Translations under genes and position numbers: made by a program | Assembly: GCA_026260175.1 (NCBI GenBank) | Contig: JAKCWW010000899.1 | Location: forward strand, 10,039-74,038 | Length of the DNA stretch: 64,000 bases | Direction of reading: 5' to 3' | Origin: Reticulitermes lucifugus | Taxonomy: Eukaryota; Arthropoda; Insecta; Blattodea; Rhinotermitidae | Notes under the pieces: generated by a model | Database searches by the model: none | What the model was told of the DNA's origin: nothing | Seen by the model: the letters and a program-made list of their open reading frames with translations, nothing else | Part shown: piece after piece, positions 33,900 through 46,329 of the stretch | Numbering within the stretch: position 1 is the stretch's first letter | How the letters are laid out: the number at the start of each line of letters is the position of its first letter

Positions 33900-36800
33900 C
33901 GCTAAGAAATTAATTTAAAAAGTCTGCCAATGGAGTGAAACTTTAGGCCTGAAAGTGACAGCAGTAACTATTGCCCAAACGTCTTCTAGGCTCCAGATAA
34001 AACATACCTCAGGCAACGTGCGATGTGCAATATAATCATCTGATAATAGATCCCATATGTACATCACTGAAATTACCGAAGTCTGCTGAAGTTACAATTT
34101 AAAATCCGTCACTAGTTAACCTCTGCAGTTGAGACAGTATGGTTAAACAGTCTAACAATCAATAATTTTATTGATTGTACTGTTATCCCCCCCCCACTTC
34201 TTATTCTTCTGCAAGGAACAGGTAGCAGTTCAAATCCCCGCTCCCCCGCTTAATCCGTCTGCCCCGTGAGTGTTTTGTTCATCCGTACTTGGAACAAGAA
34301 GTGACGTCACAGTGCAGCGGATGCTAATAACTCAATTACACTGATCCTTAGGGACGTCTCCAGACTTCTTACAGGCCAAGCCTGCAGCTTTATTTTTTGT
34401 CTGATAACTTCAGAAAATCCTCTTGTCGTCACAGAAACTTCTTTTCTGCCTGTTAAATAAAAATGTCTATAACACCTACGACGCTTTACATAACCCATCA
34501 GGATTTCGTACAGGACTGTGTCCGACTCTAGCACGTGCTTTAAAGTTTGTAATATGGCTTAAAGTGTTTTGTGGGAAAGGAACAAATTTATATACGACTG
34601 GACTTTTCCTTGTCCTTCTAGAGACCTGATACATATTACAATGAAACTCGTGTGGATGTATGTCTAGATGTATTTATGCATGTATGTGCATATATACTTA
34701 TGTATGTAAGTATGTATGGGTTTAGGTACAGCCAAATTTTTGGATGGATGGATGGATGACCTTGGTCTGCCGAACAGACACCTCATAACACGCTTTCCAG
34801 CAACATCTTTTTTACATATCTTGTTTCTTCCATTAGAGGTGTGTGTTCTTGCTTGAACTACCTTTGCAATGTTAGAATAAAATAACAGATCAAAAGTTTC
34901 CTGCTACATAACTTTATTAACTTTCTCTGTTTCTCTTTTGTTTTATGTCACTTCGCTCCAGAATTTTCCTAACATTTTAAAAAACTACATTCTTTCCTTA
35001 CTTCAAAACACACAACTGGGAATCGGCCAGTCCGTCGGATTCGGCGTACCGCTGTTAATTCGTTCTAAAGATTTTTTCGTGCCCTATCTAGAGGTCTGTG
35101 CCCGCCGTCATGGCCGGGAGCTGTCAAGTGCTACCAACCAGGCGCCTTCGCATTGCGAATAAGGCACACTGGTACTTTAGTAACAGGCAAACTCATGAGG
35201 ATTTGGAGTTCAGTCGAAGCTGCCTATAACAGGATGGCCAAGGCAATACAAGGATGAATGTGAAATACAATCCGGCTAAAATGACTGACGATTTCCGCGT
35301 AAGAGCTAAACTAGGGGCAGCACGGGGTTTCCTCCAGTCACGGAGACATTTAGCTAATGTGACTCCCCCCAGTTTCGGAAGACTTCATTCTTTGCCATCA
35401 CAACTTTTTGGTTCCAACTCCCAGACATCCGTCCAACCACAGTTCTTCCAGGAAGACCAATTACCAGATTGGAGTCTCCTCCAAAGAGTACCAACAGACT
35501 ATTGTGAATACGTTCAGTTCTTCAGCTGAAATGACCAAAGCCATATAATATTTTATAGGGCATTGTTTCACCCTCTAGTTGTGCGTTTCTTAAATAGGAA
35601 TGGTTTAACCTAATAAGTCTCGCCATTATTTAACCTGCTGTCTGGTTGGTGTGTATGCAATACCACTTTGAAAACAGAAGCACTAAATTTCCCTGAAACA
35701 TCAGAAACACAAACCACTGCCACACTAAGCAGAATCCCCCAAACAGAATCAACCAATCTTCGTTAAGGCTAAAAGGTATTCGTAATTTAGTAACCAAATA
35801 TGGAGACATTCTCTTCTCCTTCCATTCATCTGATTCTCCATGTTGTTCTTCTACTGCCATCAAAGACGTCAACACGCCCATCTCATCCTAAGAACTTCCT
35901 CAGTCTGTATTGGTGAATGTCTTAAATTGTTTATTCATATATACTTTCGCACATTCAAACTTTTCTTGTCTGTAAGAATTCCACTTTCGTATTTTTTAAG
36001 CAATTTAAATGTATTTCTTATTATTTTCATTCCTTACATCTTCAAACTGTTTGCACCTCTTCACAAATCAACATAACTGAATTGTGATTCGTTCATAGTA
36101 CGTTATTTCATTATACATGAAAAATTTTGTTGCAAAATAATATTTTAGGTTCGTCTTCTCCCATGTACGAGTATTCTATTTTGAAGTGACATATATGTTT
36201 TGGAAGCAGTTATCACTGCCACCTTGCGAGATTTGAGGTTCTTGTAGCGTTGATGATTGAGTCACGCCTTGTTGAATCCCAAGGCGTGTCAACTAGCAAT
36301 TATTTTACCCGTCAACACGGCGTAATGTCCCACAAGACTTAAATCACTGTCACCTTGTTCAAATGAAAATGGATTCGAGAGTCTTTTGACAAGAAAGCAA
36401 CCCGCTTCCTCTTCTTCGGAGACCAGATAATTGCTACAGGCAACCTTTCGTTATTTCGTCACATTTGAAGTTCACAGATTCTTGGAAGATGGTAAAAGCC
36501 TACTCCTAATTTAATCTGATTGATGAACTATAAACGATCTTAATAGAACCAGTTAACAATAAAACCAAATCATGGTCTGAACAACGAGATGAGATACCCC
36601 ACGCTTACAGAGTCTCATCAGAGCTACATTGACTCTAGTTTTATAGCGCATAAATGCGGACGGACCCTTCCATAGAATTCAGGTTGAATCTCGACACAAG
36701 AGTTGACATGACACTGCAACAACGGGAATGCAGAGATTAGAGCGCCTGAATAGGGTCGTAGCCTGAATCACGGCGACACGTCGATTTTCAAGGCAAGTAC

Positions 36801-37000
36801 AAGTTAATGTTAAAAATCCATGAAAAATCAGGTTTAATTGTTTAGTAATTGCAACACGTTTCTTTCAGTCACGTTCTCAAACACTAAACTAATCCAGAAC
36901 GGTAGATGCAATCCTTCTAAGTAAGGTACCTCAAGCACAGCATGAAGGAAAATCCATTACAAGCACAGCTGAAGCAGTACTTCCATTTAATGGAAAATTT
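33900..37000. other. Unassigned sequence
   Basis: No recognised gene or element apart from the simple repeats at 34.65-34.76 kb. A short hairpin CACGCCTTG/CAAGGCGTG with an 8-nt loop at about 36266-36291 and a tRNA-like box B (AGTTCAAATCCCC near 34229) are the only structured features I found. Confidence 0.5.
34640..34758. repeat. ATGT-rich and (TGGA)n simple repeats
   Basis: Loose ATGT/TATG repeats over 34650-34720 and a clean TGGA run at 34739-34757. Confidence 0.85.
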
Positions 37001-37290
37001 GGCCGTTCAATGGCTCAGGCAGTTAGTCGCCGGCCTCTCACTGCAGAGGGCAGGTTTCGATCCCGGGTAGTTCCATGTGGGATTTGTGGTGGACAAAGTG
37101 GCACTGGGACAGGTTTTTCTCCGAGTACTTCAGTTTTCCCCTGTCAATTTCATTTCACCGGTGCTCCATTAAAATGGAAAAGCAGAAAAAACTCATCTTC
37201 ATCATCCTCCTGACACGGTTGCACAATAAGCCTTCAAGGCTGCGGTGCGTCCGTAGCATCTGTTGCGGGGACTTTCAATTAAAAAAATGG
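37001..37290 (+). mobile_element. tRNA-derived SINE, family 2
   Basis: tRNA-like head ATGGCTCAGGCAGTTAGTCG (box A) and GGTTTCGATCCCGG (box B, one extra T), then body TGTGGGATTTGTGGTGGACA, AAGTGGCACTGGGACAGG, CCGAGTACTTCAGTTTTCCC, and an A-rich end near 37290. The open frame starting MAQAVSRRPLTAE is simply this SINE read through; the same pseudo-peptide is read on the minus strand at 49.7 kb. Not a protein-coding gene. Confidence 0.85.
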
Positions 37291-37299
37291 AAACTTTAA

Positions 37300-39060
37300 A
37301 ACGAAAACTGAACTCAATTCTATTTAAATATTCAGTTCATACCGCGCAGTAAACACACCGTCTCGATTATAAAAAAACCAATCAGTTAATGCTGTTTAGG
37401 AACATAATCAGTGTTTTTCTGAGACCCATAAAAAACACATAAATGCACTTCATAGGCACAACGTAGAACTTTTGAACGGTGGGTAAATAAAGTAACCACT
37501 AGGCTTTAAACAGTTAATTTTATTTCGCCTACTTCACCGAAAAGAAGACAACAAGCACTTACAAAAGTGCTTAAGTTTAACAAGTCCCTAGATACCGATG
37601 ATTACGATATTGGCACCTTAAAATGACTGACCAGATCTACCTCAGCAGAATTTTGTTTAATTATACTGCACAGGGGTAACACAGAATAAACTATCTATAG
37701 ATTACGGCACTGGAAATAGGTTGTATACGTCACTAAATATTCCAATTTAATAAATAATATTCGCTCTTCTAAACAGGTCACGACTATTGCCCCAATTAAA
37801 TACAACCGCAACAGTAATGCCACAGCATAAAAATGCAGAGTGCTGCCGGGCTTCCAAAGCCTGAGGTTATCCGCTTTGCAGCAGCCAAGGGAGACGATTT
37901 CATGACCTTTTGACTCCCGATAATCGTAAAATTAACAAGGAAATCGTACAGTGGCGGTCCACTTATGAATTCAGAGACCGTATTAGAGCTAAATCTTCAG
38001 CAATTAAACAAATCCGATAAATTTCACTCCACTACGCAGGGATTCACTGAGAATTGCTCTTAGGGATTACATTCTGAGCCCGAATGCAGATTATATTCTA
38101 CTGTAATTTACGTGTTGTTTCTCCAGCTTGACAAGATAGTGTCGTCATTCACTTCTCATGCTTTACTGTTTCAAAGCAATTAATTTCAAACACTTCGTTT
38201 CACGGTAGGCCTATTTAGCCAATTTTCCAATCAGAGTATGTCTGTTGAATGCATTCGGCCTCAATTACCAAACTTTGTCTGAAAAAGTCCAATTAACATG
38301 AATAACCAGTACAGCTAAAGAAAGTATGAAATCTGCGATCAAACGATCCATCTATCAGTGAATCCGTGTGGCCATTCACACACCAGAATATCGTAACCAA
38401 AGGACGAAATGATGCAGGCTTATAAGGGATAAGTTTTCACTATCCCTAATAAGTGTTAAACTACAACAACCTACGTTTCCTTTGCCCAGTCATTAAGGAC
38501 ACTTCAAAAGATATGAAAAATAAAACATAGCAAAACCCACTAGCAAAAATTAGTTATATATTACAGACAGCTTAAATCTGTTGGTTTGAGAAATTAAGAA
38601 CCTCACATGCTGCTAAGTGCTAAGTTTTTATTTATCCTTTCGATGCACGAAGAGATAACTGCTGAAGGTTTTCTCTCCCGTGAGGAAGCAATTCATGTAG
38701 AACAACAGGGCCAGCAGCTGTGGGCAGCCTGATGAGTTCTGATATTCTTCCTCCTAGTTCACACGTATATTCATCCCACGTTCCTTTGTTAATGTAGCAC
38801 AAAAACAATGTCGGCCAAAGGAAATGAAAACCTTAGAGGATATTTTTTTAAAACTAAGACAACAGCATCGTCTTTCTTATGGCCGGCCGTAGGGAAAAAG
38901 GCATCCTGGGCAAACAATACTCACCTCTTTGGCTCTCCCGCATTTGTTTTGCCTATTTCGTAAACAAACAGATGTTATCATAAATCTATGTAGGTCTTAG
39001 TGTAAATATGTCGATTCTTTCGACTTGTAACAAAATTTACTTTGATCTACGTATTTTAGT
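37300..39060. other. Unassigned sequence
   Basis: No element boundaries seen. A minus-strand open reading at about 38640-38800 was considered and not accepted as a gene. Confidence 0.45.
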
Positions 39061-39064
39061 AAAA

Positions 39065-39125
39065 TCCCCACTAGAAAAATTTTAAGAAAATCCGTCTCGT
39101 AGATGCAGAGTTGTTCCATGCGGAC
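39065..39125 (+). repeat. Fragment related to the 0.53-kb repeat
   Basis: AAGAAAATCCGTCTCGTAGA, GCAGAGTTGTTCCATGCGGA, CAGACC resembles the 3' part of the repeat at 17446-17980 (ATGAAAATCCGTCCAG ... AGTTGTTCCATGCGGAGAGG). Confidence 0.5.
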
Positions 39126-39499
39126 AGACCATATATCTCTATCGTAACTTCACAGTTAACATGTGTCAGAATTACAATTAGAATTAAGGTGTTATGGAAG
39201 CAATATAGTCACTGGGTTGTTCGTGGAATTTATGATCTGAACGATTGTTCTAGTAGCAGTGAAGTGTATTCCTTGCGTAGAAGGCCTCTTTTCTTTACTA
39301 CGTTAAACAGTGTTACATACGAAGGTATCGGATCTGTACCGTTAATATCGATATTGTACAGATGGTGCATTGATATATAAGTAATAATTTACGGTGGCAT
39401 TCCACCAAGAATATTATAATCGTACTATTTCTGTAGCAAGATAAACTCGATCTTGATTTTAACTGACAATATACTTTATTATATTATGTTTGTATTACG

Positions 39500-39544
39500 T
39501 ATAGCCTGAAGATGGCTTATAGTTAGCCGAAACATGTAGCTATA
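39500..39544 (+). repeat. Hammerhead-like motif, best conserved copy
   Basis: Stem I TATAGC (39500-39505) pairs fully with GCTATA (39539-39544). Between them: CTGAAGA (39506-39512), one extra T, stem II GGCT (39514-39517) with AGCC (39525-39528), GAAAC (39529-39533), self-complementary stem III ACATGT (39532-39537) and A (39538) at the position where a type I hammerhead would cleave. Every element of the fold is in order. The unpaired base between the CUGANGA box and stem II differs from the textbook consensus. Confidence 0.6.
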
Positions 39545-41599
39545 TCAACTGTATCAATAAATGAAATTGTTGTGCTCGACTGAAAATAGTTTGATAATAT
39601 TGATATAAGGCACAACGGGATGAAATATATAAAGATTGTTACTGCTACACTGCAGCTAATATTTACCTTACACGTGTTTCACTTCTATGCCGCCATTACC
39701 TGCCAGTGCTAACATATCACGTTAAATTAGGCCCCAACACCTCTACCAACACACTGGAGCTGATTTTTATGTGAAACCATTACTTGTTGTGCCTGCCAGT
39801 CAGACGACCCCTTGATGCAGGTCTCGCTGCGGGAGACTTGCGTGGGAGCTCGATGTGCAACGTGAGGCGGGAAATTAACGCACTCTAACAAAGACGTCGA
39901 AAATCCTCGCCTGTTTCTATTTATTTAAAAGAACATCTCTTCCTACAAATCTTCGAAATACCTAATTTCATAAGCCTAAAACTATTCTAAATAATACAGT
40001 ATATACAGAAAACTGTCTTAAACAAAACCTCGGCATAACGGAAACCTGTCTTTAGCGGAAAAATTTCACAGTGCGGGTGCTCTGGAGTCCGGATGATCCA
40101 TACTTAAAGTAACTGTATTATACGGAACCTTCCTGCAACGGAAAAAATGTCGGTACCTTGCGGTTCCATTATACCTGTAGGCAGGTTTCACTGTAACACA
40201 AATTTGGGTCTCAGCTCACACTGAGCATACTGCGTCTCTGGTACAAAGACCAAGAAGTTAATGCTGTTTAGAGAAATAATAACTGTTCCTTATAAACCAT
40301 ATACGAGACCCATAAATATGTACATTCTGTGAGTAAAATTCAGATATTTCTCACGTTGAAGCAGACGGCCCACACAGTGGCGTACCACATGATTGTCATA
40401 TCTGACGTACCTACAGGTGCAGATACAGACAATATAACACTACGCTTAATTCACGAACTATTAAATCAATTAATGCACCTACACAAAAGTGGTTTTGTGC
40501 ATGACTACCTCTAGATATACCTGGATTTACGTATTTCCGGTCCTCATTTTCGGTTAACGCCCCTCTCGCACGTCGTCTCCGTACTCATGCGGTTATGTGA
40601 CCAGCACATCATTGCTTTCATTTGTTCAGTTGGTCACCAAGGCACACAAAAAGCGTGTTTTGAGGACCAGTTATTCCACTTGCCCCAAATTAACCTCCAT
40701 AAATATTAAGTATCGTTAATTAAATAAATTAGAAGCATTTTGGTACGAATGCAAAAGTAAATAAGCAATAGTTTAATGTAAACCAAACATTTAATCTCAT
40801 AACACTATCTCCAGTAGGCCTACTATTAACGTCCAGAAGTCTGCTCGATAATCCATGTGTTCATAAAGTCCTACTTTACTCCTGTCGATATCAAACATGT
40901 AAAAAATAAAAAAGTGATGTTCAGTACACGTAGCATACAGCACAGTACATCATACATGACAACTATCGGCTGCCACTTCCTGTCGGCTCGTTTATCGTAC
41001 TATCGAAGCCCACTCAGCCGACCTCGCACACGCCTGGCGAAATAGCGGCGTCAAGTGGCACACGATAATTGTCAAAATAAATTAAAGACCCTGTATTAGG
41101 TTATGGCTTTGGGGCACGGATAATGACTAAAAGTTGCGTAATCTCCTGCAGATTTAGATGTCACTGGTTCTTCATGCTGGACAGGTTTGTTCTTATCTCT
41201 GGAAATTCGTAAGTCGAATGTTCGTAAGCGCTTAACAAGGAATATCGCTAAACATTCACGTCGGAACACTTAGCGTCTAGTCACATGTTCTGACATTACG
41301 TGGCGTTTCCCAGGAGCGTACTGCTGAGTCATTCTGCAGTCCCCCCACCCCCAGTCCTCCAACTTATGACGTCCTACTGGCTCGCGAAGATGTTTGTTTA
41401 CACTGTGTCCTCAGTGTGAATAATGGGCTGGCTCTATTCGTCACCCAACTTGAATAGGCTCTCTTGGGCGGCAGACGGAGCGGTGTGGCTCGACGCTTGC
41501 GTTAGAGTCTCGCTGTTTACTTCTCCAGCCCGTAAAAATATGGCAAATACATTACAAGCTGAAGAATGGCCTTCTGGGATGTGACACTGTAGAGTCTAG

Positions 41600-41646
41600 C
41601 GGAAATCTGACGTTTCGGGGGCAGGTGCTGCTTCATTCTACAGGGT
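41600..41646 (-). repeat. Hammerhead-like remnant
   Basis: Minus strand: CCCTGTAGAATGAAGCAGCA, CCTGCCCCCGAAACGTCAGA. The GAAACGTC block and preceding pyrimidine-rich arm fit the group; the CUGANGA box is altered. Confidence 0.35.
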
Positions 41647-42807
41647 TAAATTACGATGCTGAAGATGGAGTTCGCACGTCGCTCCCAAGCCTCGGAATAT
41701 ACGTATTTATACCAATCCGCATGTCGTGGCGTCCCAAAAGACAGTATTCACGACCATAATGATTTCAGGTCTCATAATGCCCACTTTTCGCCCACGTTCG
41801 GTTACTGGACTCGGATGGAGAATGTGATAGAGCCTGTCCTGTCTACGGCATTACATTCACTACCAACAAAAACCTGCTTAGGAAGGGAGGTGCAGTCGAA
41901 GTCGCGGTCCTAGCGCGCCTTCCCAAGCCAGTTCCCAGGCGTTTTCCTTGCTATACGGAGCGCGTATTGAAATCGGCCAGAGGGTCTGTCTGTATGCACT
42001 GCAGTGGAGGAAACTCTGCTAAAATCACAATTTGCCGTAACTGGGCTGACTGATGTGTAATTCTTACGTCATCAGTGTTAAGACAGCTCTTCTTGTGTAC
42101 AGAGACCAAACATGGATATAGCAATCTAAACTATGCCACAGAGTTAGGATCAGGTAAGTAAAAGCTGACACAGCACTAGAACTGCGTATGTATATATATA
42201 TAGCTGTAGAATTAACATAACTTTAACCTTAAAATAACATAGGGGGATTCACATTGTTGCGTTTGGAGGACCTGCCAGGGGGCACTGTCAACTCTCGTAG
42301 TTGCATTACGGAACATCGCAATGGCTTTCGCCTTAGTCATCATTGCTCAGCTGGAAACCAGTAACGAAGGTAGTACCTTACCATTGCTGTAACCTGCTGG
42401 TGACAGACAACTATTTCAGGCTCAGACCGAGTTAGGGAATTAGTACAGGTCCGATAGGTTACTACAGGGAAGACAATTTGAACACTGCAGCCAGTGATTT
42501 ACTGCATACAGTACATGTAGTGGCATATATGTGTATATAGGAACGTGTGTTTCACTCGACGTGAAAACAAGCTCCTTCCCGATTCCATGCCGAGATAGAA
42601 GCCATTATTCTTCGACCGTATGGTAATTACCCTCGGCGACATTAATAGTAATGGCGTCTGAGGTTCTTTGATGCCGGCGGTAGGCCTTCCAGTAACTGTC
42701 ACTCCCTTCAGTCTGGGAGCCCAATACACGCATACAATTTGAGAACTGCTGAACGGATTTATATTAAATGTGATACTAGACAAGTTCATGAAAAATGTTT
42801 CATTGTA

Positions 42808-43047
42808 ATGCTTGTATGCCGATCCCAGTGGCCGCGCGGTCTAAGGCGTGGGTCTACGGCCGCTCGCTTACTGGGNNNNNNNNNNNNNNNNNNNNNNNNN
42901 NNNNNNNNNNNNNNNNNNNNNNNNNNNNNNNNNNNNNNNNNNNNNNNNNNNNNNNNNNNNNNNNNNNTGTGTGATCACGAAGCCTCGAAAAATGAGGCGG
43001 CCTAGGCCCCCAAGGGGCTGTCGAGCCATTTAAAAAAATGCTTGTAT
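42808..43047 (+). mobile_element. tRNA-derived SINE, family 1, with target duplication, broken by a gap
   Basis: Element 42818-43036 flanked by the 11-bp direct repeat AATGCTTGTAT (42807-42817 and 43037-43047). Head CCGATCCCAGTGGCCGCGCG, GTCTAAGGCGTGGGTCTACG (box A region) then CGCTCGCTTACTGGG up to the N run; after the gap GAGGCGGCCTAGGCCCCCAA and a short A-rich end. The two open frames drawn through the N run are not genes. Confidence 0.9.
42876..42967. other. Assembly gap (92 N)
   Basis: Run of N inside the SINE at 42818-43036. By comparison with 19872-20008 in another copy, the missing stretch should be nearer 130-140 bp, so the run is probably a rounded or approximate gap. Confidence 0.95.
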
Positions 43048-43778
43048 AGCAGAAGTAACTTACCGCAATTAAGTTTAATCAAAACCTGTAAAAGAATCTC
43101 GCCCTTATACAGAATATCTCTTCAAATAAGTCATACCAAACAAAACTCAAAACGACTCCAAAAAGTTTGGAGTAGTGCTACATGCCAAGTTTAATTGAAA
43201 TCGGTCTCGCAGTTGATGCGCTGATACTTCTTGACGAACTGACGAAAGTTAGCGAATATATTATGCATTGTTTTGACACTCGAATAAAGAGCAATACCCT
43301 TCACAACTCTGTATTTACAGACGTCCTCATCCTACACACTAGGTCCAAACAAATCTGCATTTAGCTAGCGTCCTTAAAGCAACAATCCAGTCCGCCTTCG
43401 GTTTTTCTCACCAGCGTTTCCTGGTTATTTATGAATAGCAGAACAATTATATAAAGTAGGAACTCTTCCTTCCTGAACACACTCAACTTCAGTTCAACAC
43501 TACCTTATAATCAATCATGCCCACTCTTTCTCCATTAGCCTTACATTAAAACAGCGACTGTAAAAAAATAAATCAATCCACGCTGTCTTCAGCTATACTT
43601 CTGAGAATGGCACAATTCTAAATGATGGAGATTCCTGCATAACAGACTTAATGTAAGGGAAGATAATTGAACGTGTCTTAAAACAGCGAATTTTAGCCCC
43701 GACAGCTAGTAAGCCTGAGAATTGTATTATAATAGACTGTACTCAGTCGTAAAACTCCATTCAGCTAACCTTTTAACT

Positions 43779-44011
43779 GGCCGATCCCAGTGGCCGTGCG
43801 GTCCAAGGGGTGAGTCTGCGGCCACTCCGATGTTGGAATCGCGAGTTTGAATCCCGCTGAGGACATGCATGTTCGCCGCTTGTGTTTGTGTGTGTTGTGT
43901 AGGAAGTGACCAGTGCGACGAGCTGATCCCTCATTCAGAGGAGTCCTGCCGGCTGTGTGTGTCTGTGTGTGATCTATAAACCTCAACATTGAGGCGGCCT
44001 AGGCCCGAGTT
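43779..44011 (+). mobile_element. tRNA-derived SINE, family 1
   Basis: GGCCGATCCCAGTGGCCGTG, CGGTCCAAGGGGTGAGTCTG (box A region), GAGTTTGAATCCCGCTGAGG (box B), then TTGTGTAGGAAGTGACCAGT, GCGACGAGCTGATCCC and GAGGCGGCCTAGGCCC. Only about 740 bp from the gap-broken copy, same orientation. No clear target duplication. Confidence 0.86.
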
Positions 44012-44217
44012 GAATTGTTGCACTATAATACCAAATGTTTTAATTTAAGACAAATAGATAATTTGTGAGCTTGTTTCTTTAGCACACTTTCTTATGCTTT
44101 CTTCTTTACTGGATCAGGAAACATAACACGTAATGAAGGTTTGTGATTTTCAAAATAACTGGATTTCCTAACGCCATCCCATTCGGTTTTCACTTTGCTG
44201 ATGAGCCCAGTATGTCA

Positions 44218-44580
44218 TTATATATCAGGGGTGACCAAACCGCGGATCGCGAGCCACATGCGGCTCTTTGACATATAATGTGCGGCTCGCGGAAATATGT
44301 TGGCTAAGCTCCTTTTTGCATTACAATTCATATAAAAGGTAAATAAAAAATGTTCAAGCTTTATAATTATTTACCGGGTATAAACTGAGAGTCCACTGGA
44401 TTAAAACGTAAGTTTAATGTTCATGGTGAGTAAATATATTTAAGAATTTTTGTAAGAAAATGTGCGTGTAACAATAAAAACGTGTGTGTAATATTTGTTC
44501 ATGTCTTGCGGCTTTCAAACATCTGAAGTTTATCTATGTGGCTCTTACGTTAAGCAATTTTGGCCACCCCTGTTATATAT
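44218..44580. mobile_element. hAT-type short element, 347 bp, perfect 8-bp target duplication
   Basis: Element 44226-44572 begins CAGGGGTGACCAAAC and ends, inverted, CAGGGGTGGCCAAAAT. It is flanked by TTATATAT at 44218-44225 and 44573-44580. Subterminal GCGAGCCACATGCGGCTCTT and GTGGCTCTTACGT are typical of this hAT group. No transposase; non-autonomous. Confidence 0.93.
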
Positions 44581-45174
44581 GTAAGTCCAGAAGCAAGAGG
44601 GTGTTTATTACAGGTGTTGTACAAGTATTTATGCTTTAACTTTTGAAGAACAGTCGTCATATATTTTCAGTATAAATTACATAATGATTTAGATAATATG
44701 AAGTGTTCAGATCCACGAAATTCAAGTGTTTCCACTAATAACACTGCAGGTGGCTACTGTAATTCAATTTACACCTCCGGAGTTAAGCCAATTGCGTACC
44801 TCGGTTAGCAAACCTTATTTGGTGGATCAATCCAGTTATTCGAGGAAGGGTATTCCCGAGGGAATATGTCTACAAGTTACGGTATGCGGCCACTTGGATG
44901 GAGCATGAGGGCAAGTAGCAAGAAGTTGGATGGGGCTGGGTNTCAGCGGCTAAAGCGTCGCACACTTGAGGGAGACTGCTGCAGTACTCCACATGTAGCA
45001 AATTGCCTCTCCTATAAAACCAATATTTGAAGTTTGTATTAACCCAAACCTCCCTCCAAAACTAACCCATATCTGTGAGAAACTCAAGACTGCGTTCAAA
45101 AAATATCATTAATAAATTTATTTTTCTTTCGCAGGCGATCCTCTTATACCGTCCCCGTTAACACTGAAGAGGTT

Positions 45175-45357
45175 TCTATTTCACTTAATCTGGTGTACGA
45201 TGTGGGGCACAGCTCGATTAGCGGATCGACCCAGCTCAAGGTTAACGATGAAAACGCGGATACATATCTATTTAAGGAGCGGGAATTGAACCCGTGATCC
45301 GTGTCCGGAAGATAAAAAATCATGCGCATCTCCCACCGCCCGGTCACTGTGACCACT
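45175..45357 (-). mobile_element. tRNA-derived SINE or SINE-like fragment
   Basis: Minus strand: AGTGGTCACAGTGACCGGGC, GGTGGGAGATGCGC (box A-like), ACGGGTTCAATTCCCGCTCC (good box B) and a non-tRNA body. A real tRNA is excluded because the acceptor stem does not close. No second copy in the window. Confidence 0.45.
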
Positions 45358-46329
45358 AGCCTAATTACAGTTAAGTCAAACGTTCATACTGTTGTGTCTG
45401 AGAGTTTGCTTCTGCAACCTGCTTCATTTTAAAAGCACTACCTCGAAAGCGTGGAGAAGACCAACTTTAATTGAAACTGATTCTCAAAATTGTTCTTTCC
45501 TTCTAACAAAATTGAAAATAAGTATTTGTCTTGGCCAAGGCTCCAGGACACAAAATCTTACTTCTTTGTAACTTTAATGGAATTGACAATCCTTTGTCTT
45601 CTCGGTTACATTAAGTTGTGAAATCAATATTCGTAATAGTATTTCTATTTCTCTGAACTGCAGAGTCCGTGGGTTCGAAGGTCCTTCTTGCTGACTGCCG
45701 CTTCACGTTTCTTTTACACGACGTTAATTACAGTATATACCACAAATCTTACGAATATAAAACTAGACACCTACACCGGAAAATAATAAAACGAGTACAA
45801 ACGTTCGTTTCAATTAAAAGTACATATATTTTCCGAATTATTTCTTTACCATGTTACATATATGTAGTTAGTCCTTATGTTCACTAATTGCAAACACAAG
45901 TCCTTGTTGCATAGCCAACAGCGCCATTAATAACAAAGATAAGAAGAAATGCATAATATTTTCGTTCATTTTCGTTAAACTTTCGCTTTACTGAAAAATG
46001 TTTCAAGTACAATTTGTAGATATTAATGAGACCTACACTAAATGTCACATATGAAGGTATTGTAAAACAAGCCTCTATATTTTGGAAAATAAATTTTATT
46101 TTGAACTCCGCCCAAATAATGAGTGATATAGGACCAATATAAGTTGAAATCAATTACGTTCGACATTTTCGGTGTAAACTGCCAATCCTAAATCTAAACG
46201 AAATTCGTTGTGTAGGTTTGGAGATAAAAGACGCGAATGGATGCAGGACCCTTCTGTGTTCACTGTCCCTTTCCCGCATTATACTTAGCGTTTTAACTGG
46301 TTTTAATATCAATAGAAACAACCTACTCT

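Noticed and set aside
37010-37213. Open frame MAQAVSRRPLTAE...
   Set aside because: It is a tRNA-derived SINE read as protein; boxes A and B lie inside it and a second copy is on the minus strand at 49.7 kb.
38640-38800. Minus-strand reading EYTCELGGRISELIRLPTAA..., open for about 50 codons
   Set aside because: Considered as an exon or transposon piece, but two frames are open, splice sites are not convincing and I recognise no family.
42739-43033. Open frames spanning the run of N
   Set aside because: Artefacts of translating the assembly gap inside a SINE.
45230-45357. Possible genuine tRNA gene
   Set aside because: Box B is good but the arms do not fold into a tRNA and the sequence continues as a SINE-like body. 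The same applies to every other tRNA-like box seen.
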